Assembly: GCF_964355755.1 (NCBI RefSeq)
Contig: NC_092674.1
Coordinates: 2,175,001-2,239,000, forward strand
From: Antedon mediterranea
Lineage: Eukaryota; Echinodermata; Crinoidea; Comatulida; Antedonidae
Direction: 5' to 3'
Length of the DNA: 64,000 bases
The notes below the pieces were generated by a model. It ran no database searches and was not told the origin of the DNA. It saw only the letters and a program-made list of their open reading frames with translations. Shown here in pieces: positions 34,670-46,410 of this stretch (positions within the stretch are counted from its first letter, which is position 1; every line of letters starts with the position of its first letter). A program made the position numbers and the translations under genes.

Positions 34670-36711
34670 TTAATAATATGATAAATGACATTTACATAGC
34701 AATTTATCAATGTGTTTTACTATAACCAATTTGGTTAGAGTAAAACACAATGATAAAGAATAGGAAACATTTAATAATAATGATTATTTACATAGCAATT
34801 TAGCACTGTGTTTTATTATAACCAATTTGGTTATAGTAAAACACAATGATAAAGAATAGGAAACATTTAATAATATGATATATGACATTCACATAGCAAT
34901 TTAGCACTGTGTTTTACTATAACCAATTTGGTTAGAGTAAAACACAATGATATAGAATAGGAAACATTTAATAATTTGATAAATGACATTTACATAGCAA
35001 TTTAGCACTGTGTTTTACTATAACCAATTTGGTTAAAGTAAAACACAATGATAAAGAATAGGAAACACTTAATAATATGATAAATGACATTTACATAGCA
35101 ATTTAGCACTGTGTTTTACTATAACCAATTTGGTTAGAGTAAAACACAATGATATAGAATAGGAAACATTTAATAATTTGATAAATGACATTTACATAGC
35201 AATTTAGCACTGTGTTTTACTATAACCAATTTGGTTAAAGTAAAACACAATGATAAAGAATAGGAAACACTTAATAATATGATAAATGACATTTACATAG
35301 CAATTTAGCACTGTGTTTTACTATAACCAATTTGGTTAAAGTAAAGCAGAATGATAAAGAATAGGAATTTAATAATATGATATATGACATTTACATAGCA
35401 ATTTAGCACTGTGTTTTACTATAACCAATTTGGTTAAAGTAAAACACAATGATAAAGAATAGGAAAAACTTAATAATATGATAAATGACATTTACATAGC
35501 AATTTAGCACTGTGTTTTACTATAACCAACTTGGTTAAAGTAAAGCAGAATGATAAAGAATAGGAATTTAATAATATGATATATGACATTTACATAGCAA
35601 TTTAGCACTGTGTTTTACTATAACCAATTTGGTTAGAGTAAAACACAATGATAAAGAATAGGAAATATTTAATAATAATGATTATTTACATAGCAATTTA
35701 GCACTGTGTTTTACTATAACCAATTTGGTTATAGTAAAACACAATGATATAGAATAGGAAACATTTAATAATATGATAAATGACATTTACATAGCAATTT
35801 ATCAATGTGTTTTACTATAACCAATTTGGTTAGAGTAAAACACAATGATAAAGAATAGGAAACATTTAATAATAATGATTATTTACATAGCAATTTAGCA
35901 CTGTGTTTTACTATAACTAATTTGGTTATAGTAAAACACAATGATAAAGAATAGGAAACATTTAATAATATGATATATGACATTCACATAGCAATTTAGC
36001 ACTGTGTTTTACTATAACCAATTTGGTTAGAGTAAAACACAATGATATAGAATAGGAAACATTTAATAATTTGATAAATGACATTTACATAGCAATTTAG
36101 CACTGTGTTTTACTATAACCAATTTGGTTAAAGTAAAACACAATGATAAAGAATAGGAAACACTTAATAATATGATAAATGACATTTACATAGCAATTTA
36201 GCACTGTGTTTTACTATAACCAATTTGGTTAAAGTAAAGCAGAATGATAAAGAATAGGAATTTAATAATATGATATATGACATTTACATAGCAATTTAGC
36301 ACTGTGTTTTACTATAACCAATTTGGTTAGAGTAAAACACAATGATAAAGAATAGGAAATATTTAATAATACTATGATTATTTACATAGCAATTTAGCAC
36401 TGTGTTTTACTATAACCAATTTGGTTATAGTAAAACACAATGATATAGAATAGGAAACATTTAATAATATGATAAATGGCATTTACATAGCAATTTATCA
36501 CTGTGTTTTACTATAACCAATTTGGTTATGGTAAAGCACTATGATATAGAATAGGAAACATTTAATAATATGATAAATGACATTTACATAGCAATTTAGC
36601 ACTGTGTTTTACTATAACCAATTTGGTTAGAGTAAAACACAATGATATAGAATAGGAAACATTTAATAATTTGATAAATGACATTTACATAGCAATTTAG
36701 CACTGTGTTTT

Positions 36712-38344
36712 CTGGGGCGGATCCAGAGGGGGGGTCCACGGGGTCCGGACCCCCCCTAAATTTTAAGGGTGCCCTTTTTTTAGAGGTTCAATATTTTATT
36801 CGTGTGACATATTTGTGTGTATATTAGTATGCACAGAGTAAGCTACACTAACCCCAAAAATAAAAACAGAAATTTATCACAATGAGCGCGATGTTAAGTT
36901 ACGGCGGCCGATCAAAGAGCATTGTGAGAGGTGGTGATGCATGATGATCTCTACTTAAACTTCTAAAAATAGATCGTTTCGCATACTACAGAGGGCGCAT
37001 GTAAACTTTTTACGATTCAACTCCGCGTACGTTACCATGCGCGCTCTGTCATTGACGCGATTATTTGTCCATTGGTAAACACATTTTTATGTATTATTAT
37101 TCTGAAAATAATTGAACTGTAAACATAATTCTTTTGAGTATTTGTTTATTTACATATCATTCCATCAGATCAACTATTTTTTATTTCCATTACATCCAAC
37201 CAAACATGTAAAAAATGTAGTTAAAATATCGTACTATCTACCGCGTACGACCATACGCGGTAGATTGTTTACTCAAAAATCATCGAACGGTCCTTACACT
37301 ATACTATTCAACCTTGTTTTTGTAGTTGAGCCTCTCATGACCTAGGATTTGTTTGTCTTCCTACGCCAAGATAATATAGTTCTACAAGCCATGTGCTTTT
37401 TTCTCTGAGAAATATTTATTATAAGTGCCAAAAAAATGTTTTTTTTCTCGATATGAAGCCTTTATTATTCAAATCTTTTAAAGAAAAATCACACATACCA
37501 TAAAGAAGGTTCATTTATTTCATTTTTGAAACAATATTTGTGAAAATTACGTGAGGCTCAACTACAAAACCACCATTTTGTGATACGATGTCATCGTAAG
37601 CCAATCAAAGCTGAGCTTTCCCGCGATCGGCGGCAGAGAGCTCACGGTTGAATGATTTTGGAATCTGGCTATTTTGGATTGGTGGACACGAACAGCGGAA
37701 TGTTTTCTCTCGCGCGCGTGTACCAAGAAGTCACGTGATCTCTCTGTACTGAACGGTACTCTACACAAATTTAGAGCAATGAATTTGTACGAATTCCGTT
37801 AAATAAACAACTCTATATATTTTATAAACATTTAATAACATATTTTATTGATATTTCCAATGTTGATATATAAAAGAAATTACTATAAAACGTAATTATA
37901 TGTAATTATTTTAGCGAAAAATGGCGCAATTTGTTTACAACGTTCGTGGCTAAAAACGATCATTTTCGGCAATGTTTTAGACCCTATATTTCGAAAACTA
38001 CAAGTCAGATTTTCGTAATTCTTTCTTTATTGGAATATTGAAACAAAATACCAACAGATAATGTTTAAATTGGTTGAAAAATAACAACTTTTAATTTTGC
38101 ATCGTTATCCCTGCTAATAAAGTGTCATTTCCGGCGAACTAGAAAGGTGCCATTTATCATGGATTTTGCGTGCGAGAGTGCCATTTCCGGCCATCTAAGT
38201 GTGTCCTGTAACAAAATTCGCTTCGCCACAACCCCCACCATGGGGGGGGGGGGGGGGGGGGGGCTGTGGCTCAAATACTCAATATCTGATGGGCCCTTTT
38301 TATCGGCGGACACCCCCTCTCAAAAATGTCTGGATCCGCCCCAG
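36712..38344. mobile_element. 1.63-kb non-autonomous hAT-like DNA transposon
   Basis: The ends CTGGGGCGGATCCAGA are a perfect 16-bp inverted repeat (right end 38329-38344). TGTTTT is duplicated at 36706-36711 and 38345-38350, and the satellite reads through as TGTTTTACTATAACC when the element is removed. GGGGCGGATCC ends recall hAT elements, which usually make 8-bp duplications; six or seven bases are visible here. No transposase frame. Contains a 22-base G run at 38242-38263. Confidence 0.88.
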
Positions 38345-40422
38345 TGTTTTACTATAACCAATTTGGTTAAAGTAAAACACAATGATAAAGAATAGGAAAA
38401 ACTTAATAATATGATAAATGACATTTACATAGCAATTTAGCACTATGTTTTACTATAACCAACTTGGTTAAAGTAAAGCAGAATGATAAAGAATAGGAAA
38501 CATTTAATAATATGATAAATGACATTTACATAGCAATTTATCACTGTGTTTTACTATAACCAATTTGGTTAGAGTAAAACACAATGATAAAGAATAGGAA
38601 ATATTTAATAATAATGATTATTTACATAGCAATTTAGCACTGTGTTTTACTATAACCAATTTGGTTATAGTAAAACACAATGATAAAGAATAGGAAACAT
38701 TTAATAATATGATATATGACATTCACATAGCAATTTAGCACTGTGTTTTACTATAACCAATTTGGTTAGAGTAAAACACAATGATATAGAATAGGAAACA
38801 TTTAATAATTTGATAAATGACATTTACATAGCAATTTAGCACTGTGTTTTACTATAACCAATTTGGTTAAAGTAAAACACAATGATAAAGAATAGGAAAC
38901 ACTTAATAATATGATAAATGACATTTACATAGCAATTTAGCACTGTGTTTTACTATAACCAATTTGGTTAAAGTAAAGCAGAATGATAAAGAATAGGAAT
39001 TTAATAATATGATATATGACATTTACATAGCAATTTAGCACTGTGTTTTACTATAACCAATTTGGTTAGAGTAAAACACAATGATAAAGAATAGGAAATA
39101 TTTAATAATAATGATTATTTACATAGCAATTTAGCACTGTGTTTTACTATAACCAATTTGGTTATAGTAAAACACAATGATATAGAATAGGAAACATTTA
39201 ATAATATGATAAATGACATTTACATAGCAATTTATCACTGTGTTTTACTATAACCAATTTGGTTATGGTAAACCACAATGATATAGAATTGGAAACTTTT
39301 AATAATATGATAAATGACATTTACATAGCAATTTAGCACTGTGTTTTACTATAACCAATTTGGTTAAAGTAAAACATAATGATAAAGAATAGGAAACATT
39401 TAATAATAATTATGATAAATGACATTTACATAGCAATTTATCACTGTGTTTTACTATAACCAATTTGGTTATGGTAAAGCACAATGATATAGAATAGGAA
39501 ACATTTAATAATAACGATTATTTACATAGCAATTTAGCACCATGTTTTACTATAACCAATTTGGTTATGGTAAAGCACAATGATATAGAATAGGAAACAT
39601 TTAATAATATGATAAATGTCATTACATAGCAATTTAGCACTGTGTTTTACTATAACCAATTTGGTTAGAGTAAAACACAATGACAAAGAATAGGAAACAT
39701 TTAATAATAATGATTATTTACATAGCTAGCAATTTAGCACAATGTTTTACTATAACCAATTTGGTTATGGTAAAGCACAATGATATAGAATAGGAAACAT
39801 TTAATAATATGATAAATGTCATTACATAGCAATTTAGCACTTTGTTTTACTATAACCAATTTGGTTAGAGTAAAACACAATGATAAAGAATAGGAAACAT
39901 TTAATAACATGATAAATGACATTCACATAGAAATTTAGCACTGTGTTTTACTATAACCAATTTGATTAGAGTAAAGCACAATGATAAAGAATATGAAACA
40001 TTTAATAATATGATAAATGACATTTACATAGTAATTTATCACTGTGTTTTACTATAACCAATTTGGTTAGAGTAAAACATTTTAACTATGATAAATGATA
40101 TTTAGCACTGTGCTGGATACAGTAAAACACAAATTAAGAATAGGAAACATATAATAATATGATACATTTACATACAAATTTAGTATTGTGTTTTACTCTA
40201 GCCAATTTGGTTACAGTAAAACACAATGATAATGAAACATTTATTATATGATGTTATTTACATAGCAAAATATTATATTAAACATATCTTATTATCTAAA
40301 CGTTATGAAAAGAATAGGATACATATAATGTAATAATATAATAAATACAAGTTACATAGTTTATCATCTTGTTTTACAGAACCAATTTGGTGACACAGTT
40401 AAATACAGTGATAAAGAATAGA

Positions 40423-40847
40423 TACTGTTTTAGGTTATATAACCCTAACCCTAGTTTGAAGCGACATAATAAATTCATCGCGAAAAAGTACGTATCGTAT
40501 TTAGAAACTTTTGAAATTTGTTAGATATGTTTAATAGGTTCTTACGTCTATAAAACAAACAAAAAATATAAATTTCACAAGAAATTCGTGATTTTAATAA
40601 TTTGCATTTCTAAAAATGTACACTTATGAAATACCATACATTTTCCAACACATTTTTACTTCATTGATGATTCCCAGAAATCAAAATAAAACAAATTATG
40701 ATATTTCTTTTACATTATAGATGTAAGAACCTATTTTGAACATGTACCAAATTTCAAACATTTTTTAAGACGATACGTATTTTTATCGATGAATTAAGTA
40801 TGTGATCGCTTCAAACTAGGGTTAGGGTTAAATAACCTAACAGTTCA
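40423..40847. mobile_element. Inverted-repeat element with AACCCTAACCCTAG ends, copy 1
   Basis: The left end ACTGTTTTAGGTTATATAAC CCTAACCCTAGTTTGAAGCG is inverted at the right end (CGCTTCAAACTAGGGTTAGG ... CCTAACAGTTC). Inside, TACGTATCGTATT and AATACGATACGTATTTT-like ends extend the stem. The TTAGGG-like wording is limited to two units per end. Confidence 0.8.
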
Positions 40848-41043
40848 TTCTTTAACACTGTGTTTAACTTTTAACCAAATTGGTTTTAGTACAACACAAT
40901 GATAAACTATGTACATTTTATTTTTCATATTACATTATAGGATACATATAATGTAATAATAATAAATACAAGTTACATAGTTTATCATCTTGTTTTACAG
41001 AACCAATTTGGTTACACAGTTAAACACAATGATAAAGAATAGA

Positions 41044-41474
41044 CACTGTTTTAGGTTATATAACTCTAACCCTAGTTTGAAGCGATCACATACTTAATTC
41101 ATCGCGAAAAAATACGTATCGTATTCAGAAACATTTGAAATTTGGTAAATATGTTCAATAGGTTCTTACGTCTATAAAACAAACAAAAAATAAAAGTTTC
41201 AAGACAAATTCGTGATTTTAATAATTTGCATTTCTAAACATTTACACTTATGAAAGACAATACATTTCCAACACATTTTTACTTCATTGATGATTCTCAG
41301 AAATCAAAATAAAACTATTAGGATATTTCTTTTGCATTATAGATGTAAGAACCTATATTGAACATATCTACCAAATATCAAACGTTTTTCAAGACGATAC
41401 GTATTTTTAGCGATGAATATTAAATATGTGATTGCTTCAAACTAGGGTTAGGGTTAAATAAACTAAAACAGTTC
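41044..41474. mobile_element. Inverted-repeat element with AACCCTAACCCTAG ends, copy 2
   Basis: Parallel to copy 1 in structure and length, with the same neighbouring satellite-like sequence on both sides. Element plus flank therefore form a larger repeat of about 620 bp. Confidence 0.8.
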
Positions 41475-41739
41475 TATTCTTTATCACTCACTGTGTTTAA
41501 CTTTTAACCAAAATGGTTATAGTAAAACACAATGATAAACTTATATGTCAATTTTATTTTTCATAACATAAAATGTTTGATATTCTTTATAATATTTAAT
41601 ATTATATTTTAGGCCTACTATTAATGACGTATAAATGCACACTACATCTGAAATAACTTTCTACTTCATTGGCGATTCTTACCAAAAAAAAGAACTAATT
41701 TTGTTATGTATATAGAGCAACCTATTATAACATGTCTTG

Positions 41740-42060
41740 TATGATTTTTATCTCGTTTCAATGACATTTTATACTACAATTCAAATGAAAAAGCATCACA
41801 AAAAAATACGTCTGGTATTCAAAAAGTTTCTAAACTCGGTACACAGAAAAAAGGAAATGTTGAAAATGTATGGTCTTTCATAAGTGTGAATTTTTTGAAA
41901 TGCAAATAATGGAAATCATCGATTTGTCTTGAAATTTATAATTTGTTTTGTCTTATTGAACATATCTATACAAAATGTCAAACGTTTCTGAATACGATAC
42001 GTTTTTTTTCTCGATGAATTTATAATGTCGCTTCAAACTAGAGGGTAGGGTAGTAACCTA
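41740..42060. mobile_element. Degenerate third copy of the AACCCTAACCCTAG element
   Basis: The right side retains GATACG, TCTCGATGAATTTATAATG, TCGCTTCAAACTAGAGGGTA. The left end is eroded (TCGTTTCAATGACATTTTAT). Confidence 0.6.
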
Positions 42061-42476
42061 ACAAGTATCTATTCTTTATCACTATGTTTAACTGTGTAAC
42101 CATATTGGTTCTAATAAAAAACAATGATAAACTATGTAAATTGTATGTTTCATATATTACATTTTTGCCAAAAAAAATTATTGGGAATGTCAAATTTCTT
42201 TTTCATGACATATATCTACAAATTTCAGAAGCTTTTGAGTACGAGTATTTTACGCGATGTTTTTTTATCCTCATTTTAATATTTTGGTAATGTAATTCAC
42301 ATAAAGTTTTGTATCCAAAAATTGTTTATTCTTGGGTAGAAATGAGGAAATAAATAGTATTCCTGTATAATATAATAATCAATAATAAAGTATAAAAAAA
42401 AGTGTTGTGTAAACGAACGTTTTTTACGCTTCGAATTTTCTGTTACATTATGTTTGAATTGAAGCTACAGATATTG

Positions 42477-42517
42477 AATCATGGACCTATAAATTAGTAA
42501 TTTATAGGTCCATGATT
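42477..42517. repeat. Perfect hairpin: 20-bp arms, 1-nt loop
   Basis: AATCATGGACCTATAAATTA, then G, then its exact reverse complement. No feature next to it explains it. Confidence 0.9.
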
Positions 42518-42545
42518 GAACATATCGTCACTCACCACACATTTT

Positions 42546-42660
42546 TAGTCGCGTGGAAGCGACTCTATAGTTCACTATGTCGGTCGGTCGGTCTGTCTGT
42601 CTGTCTGTCGGTCTGTCTATCGGTCTGTCTGTCTGTCTGTCGGTCCGGTATCACTATGCG
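42546..42660. repeat. GTCGGTCTGTCTGTC-rich element, copy 1
   Basis: Begins AGTCGCGTGGAAGCGACTCT ATAGTTCACTATGTCGG, continues with irregular GTCT/GTCG units and ends TCCGGTATCACTATGCG. Related to 31570-31643 and 43225-43325. Confidence 0.75.
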
Positions 42661-43224
42661 TTTTATCGCTTTATGACCTTATCTTGATATCAGTTTAATC
42701 TAGCTAAGTCAATTTTTCACAGAATATTCCTTATGGCCAGGAATCGATGTGGTTATGTTTTCACGGTGCGCAATAAAAAATTACGCGGTCTACGCACGAT
42801 TTAACGAAATCACGTTTGTAATCATATCTTAACAACCATGAATCACAATTAAATAAAATTTGGTACTCATAAATTTCAGGGCATAAATCATCATATGGCA
42901 ATACAATTACGTGCGTAGCGCATGTAACGCATGCGTACGCGCGCTTAAAATTTTCAAAATTTATTTTCGATGAAATAAGAGTACGTTTCAGGCGTTTTAA
43001 GCGTTTACAAAATTGCCATGAGTGCGCAGATTTTTGCGCGCGCACTGCGCGTTAAATGTTATTGCGCACTCTTTTTGCCCGATTTCTGTTTTCTTGACTT
43101 ACTTTTCAACTCGAAATTACGTTATACGAGCACGTCAAAAGTGACAGGCTACGCACGTGTAAATTAAACAAATATAAATGTTTTTAAACATTTCAACATT
43201 TTTAAACATGTTCAGTAATTTCGG

Positions 43225-43325
43225 TCAGTATAGTTCACTATGTCGGTCGGTCCGTCTCTCTGACGGTCTGTCTGTCTGTCGGTCTGTTTGTCTGTCGGTC
43301 CGGTATCACTATGCATTGTAGCACA
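43225..43325. repeat. GTCGGTCTGTCTGTC-rich element, copy 2
   Basis: Runs from TATAGTTCACTATGTCGG to GGTCCGGTATCACTATGC, in direct orientation to the copy at 42546-42660. Confidence 0.72.
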
Positions 43326-43615
43326 CGACTTAATGGCTGTTGGCCTTGTTTGTTTTGTATTTCGAAAGTATTTATTCTAAAGAACAATTGATGCAAACAT
43401 CAACTGCGTATCTTATTTCATTAATTAATTATATTAATTATAATTTGGCGATTATTCGTCACACGAAGAGTCGAATATCGATTCGTCTCGTCATGGAAAG
43501 AAAACGTGCATTGCGCACACTGTTTACGCGCCTCAACAATAAACGGCGAATATGCGATTCGTCACTTATGGAACGCCGTTTTACACAAGTTTTTGGCGAT
43601 GATAAAAAATGCGTC

Positions 43616-43812
43616 GATGATGAAATTGCGTCGATGAAAATTGCATCGACGCAATGTAGATTGCGTCGATGCAATGTAGATTGCGTCGACGCAATTTACA
43701 TTGCGTCGATGAAAATTGCATCGATGAAAATTGCGTCGATGAAAATTGCGTCGATGAAAACTGCATCGATGAAAATTGCGTCGATGAAAACTGCATCGAT
43801 GAAAATTGATGT
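43616..43812. repeat. 15-bp tandem array GAAAATTGCGTCGAT, plus sense
   Basis: About thirteen units, some with CTGCATCGAT or ATGCAATGTAGATTGCGTC variants. It makes the tail of an open frame read as repeated ASMKI, which is an artefact. Confidence 0.88.
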
Positions 43813-44224
43813 GATGAATTTAATTGATTATGAAAATTCCAAATGGTTTTAATTCAATCAATGATGAAAATGACTACTAGTAAAGTAAATGTTGATGTTA
43901 ATAATAATGTTAATAATGTTATTATGTTGCTAAAAATTGACGGTTTCTGAATATTTTGATATGATAAACATGTTTACCGCTTGCGCTAGCGCGCGTTATA
44001 GACAAGCGCACAGTGATCGCGCACTAAAACAATGTTGAAATATATGCACTGATTAACATTTTAGTGATTTATTGTCAACACATTTTAGCAATGGATCCAT
44101 TATTGTCCTTTCGGACACATTATATCTTCTAGCTAATTGCTTCCGTTAATCCACCAGTTCAGTACATAAAATCCAGATGTCCAGCATCCATGACATCATA
44201 TTCAAATCATACCGGCAGGGAGAT

Positions 44225-44475
44225 CGCAATTTTCATCGATGAAAACTGCATCGATGAAAATTATTTTTTTTTTCATCGATGCAGTTTTCATCGATGCAGT
44301 TTTCATCGACGCAATTTTCATCGACGCAATTTTCATCACATTAACGCAATTTTCATTACATCGACGCAATTTTCATCGACGCAATGTTCATCACATCATT
44401 ACATCAATACTATATTCATCGACGCAATTTTCATCACATCGACGCAATTTTCATTGCATCATCGACGCGATTTTA
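44225..44475. repeat. 15-bp tandem array, opposite orientation (TTCATCGACGCAATT)
   Basis: About thirteen units of the same 15-mer as 43616-43812 but reversed, with a few ACATCAC spacers. The two arrays form inverted arms around a spacer of about 0.4 kb. Confidence 0.87.
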
Positions 44476-44859
44476 TCATCGCCTAAACTGGCATTCCATA
44501 CTAATTGCGTGTGATCTGATTGGTGTATTATAAATAAATTCATCGCGATGAATTTTTCAGTAGATGTAATGAGACAGTTCAGTAGATGTAATGACAGTTA
44601 ATTTAATTGTTCTGCTCTTTTTGTACAAATCTATACTACTTTATATTATGGATTTTGTAGTACTGTTAAAATTATTAAATCTCTGGAAGTGTGTTTTACG
44701 AGTATGTCCGCAAATTTATGCGTTTACGGTTTTAAAATGTGAGTTTTAAATAGCGAACATGATCTTGTTAGGTGCACTACGCACGCAGTATTCCAAAATG
44801 TCTTACTAATTGGGAGAAAATCATATTGTATCATATCATATTATATCCATTCTTTAAAT

Positions 44860-46410
44860 TCATATTCTTTATCCAAAACTAAATTGGTATAGTAAAACAC
44901 AGTGCTAGCAATTTATCATATTATTAAATGTTTCATATTCTTTATCATTGTGTTTTACTCTAATCAAATTGGTATAGTAAAACACAGTGCTAAATTGCTA
45001 TGTGAATGTCATTTATCATATTTTTAAATGTTTCCTATTCTTTATCATTGTGCTTTACCATAACCAAATTGGTTATAGTAAAACACAGTGCTAAATTGCT
45101 ATGTAAATGTTATATATCATATTATTAAATTCCTATTCTTTATCATTGTGTTTTACTCTAACCAAATTGGTTATAGTAAAACACAGTGATAAATTGCTAT
45201 GTAAATGTAATTTATCATATTATTAAATGTTTCCTATTCTTTATCATTGTGTTTTACTCTAACCAAATTGGTTATAGTAAAACACAGTGATAAATTGCTA
45301 TGTAAATGTAATTTATCATGTTATTAAATGTTTCCTATTCTATATCATTGTGTTTTACTATAACCAAATTGGTTATAGTAAAACACAGTGCTAAATTGCT
45401 ATGTAAATGTTATACAGTATATCATATTATTAAATGTTTCCTATTCTTTATCATTGTGTTTTACTCTAATCTGATTGGTTATAGTAAAACACAGTGCTAA
45501 ATTGCTATGTGAATGTCATTTATCATGTTATTAAATGTTTCCTATTCTTTATCATTGTGCTTTACTCTAACCAAATTGGTTATAGTAAAACACAGTGCTA
45601 AATTGCTATGCAAATATCATTTATCATGTTATTAAATGTTTCTTATTCTTTATCATTGTGTTTTACTCTAACCAAATTGGTTATAGTAAAACACAGTGAT
45701 AAATTGCTATGTAAATGTAATTTATCATATTATTAAATGTTTCCTATTCTTTATCATTGTGTTAATTTACTCTAACCAAATTGGTTATAGTAAAACACAG
45801 TGATAAATTGCTATGTAAATGTAATTTATCATGTTATTAAATGTTTCCTATTCTTTATCGTTGTGTTTTACTCTAATCAAATTGGTTATAGTAAAACACA
45901 GTGCTAAATTGCTATGTAAATGTTATATATCATATTATTAAATGTTTCCTATTCTTTATCATTGTGTTTTACTCTAATCTGATTGGTTATAGTAAAACAC
46001 AGTGCTAAATTGCTATGTGAATGTCATTTATCATGTTATTAAATGTTTCCTATTCTTTATCATTGTGCTTTACTCTAACCAAATTGGTTATAGTAAAACA
46101 CAGTGCTAAATTGCTAAATGTCATTTATCATGTTATTAAATGTTTCTTATTCTTTATCATTGTGTTTTACTCTAACCAAATTGGTTATAGTAAAACACAG
46201 TGCTAAATTGCTATGTAAATGTAATTTATCATATTATTAAATGTTTCCTATTCTTTATCATTGTGTTTTACTCTAACCAAATTGGTTATAATTTATTTAA
46301 TTTCATTTCAAAAGACATTTACCTAAATTAATATTTAAATTTCATTTATCAAATTATTAAATGTTTCCTATTATTTATCTGGTTATATAGTAAAACACTG
46401 TGCTAAATTG
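44860..46410. repeat. Satellite array, right arm, inverted relative to 32.2-40.3 kb
   Basis: About fifteen monomers of the same roughly 101-bp satellite on the opposite strand (CTAAATTGCTATGTAAATGT ... GTTTCCTATTCTTTATCATT GTGTTTTACTCTAACCAAAT). Monomers at the outer edges are degenerate. Ends about 0.23 kb before the TRAPPC14 start codon. Confidence 0.95.

Larger units (their letters stand above)
32170..40250. repeat. Satellite array, about 101-bp monomer, roughly 58 copies, left arm
   Basis: The monomer is CACTGTGTTTTACTATAACC AATTTGGTTAGAGTAAAACA CAATGATAAAGAATAGGAAA CATTTAATAATATGATAAAT GACATTTACATAGCAATTTA G. Its first 40 bases form an inverted repeat around AATT. Recognisable monomer variants recur in a fixed order, giving a higher-order repeat of six to seven monomers. 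Two transposons interrupt the array (34044-34669 and 36712-38344). Monomers decay after about 40.1 kb. No genes. Confidence 0.97.

Noticed and set aside
32170-40250. CRISPR-like regular array
   Set aside because: The whole 101-bp monomer is repeated, with no unique spacers, in an intron-rich animal genome.
40441-41460. Telomeric CCCTAA sequence
   Set aside because: Only two units occur at each end of an inverted-repeat element; there is no telomeric tract.
43340-43852. 170-codon open frame with a basic N-terminal part and repeated ASMKI tail
   Set aside because: The tail is the 15-bp tandem array and the rest matches no family I know; no splice partners or promoter seen.
44190-44514. Overlapping HRRNFHRRNF and FIDAIFIDA-type open frames
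   Set aside because: Readings of the reversed 15-bp array in two frames.
39734-46206. MSFIMLLNVSYSLSLCFTLTK-type open frames
   Set aside because: Translations of satellite monomers; the frame is broken in most monomers.
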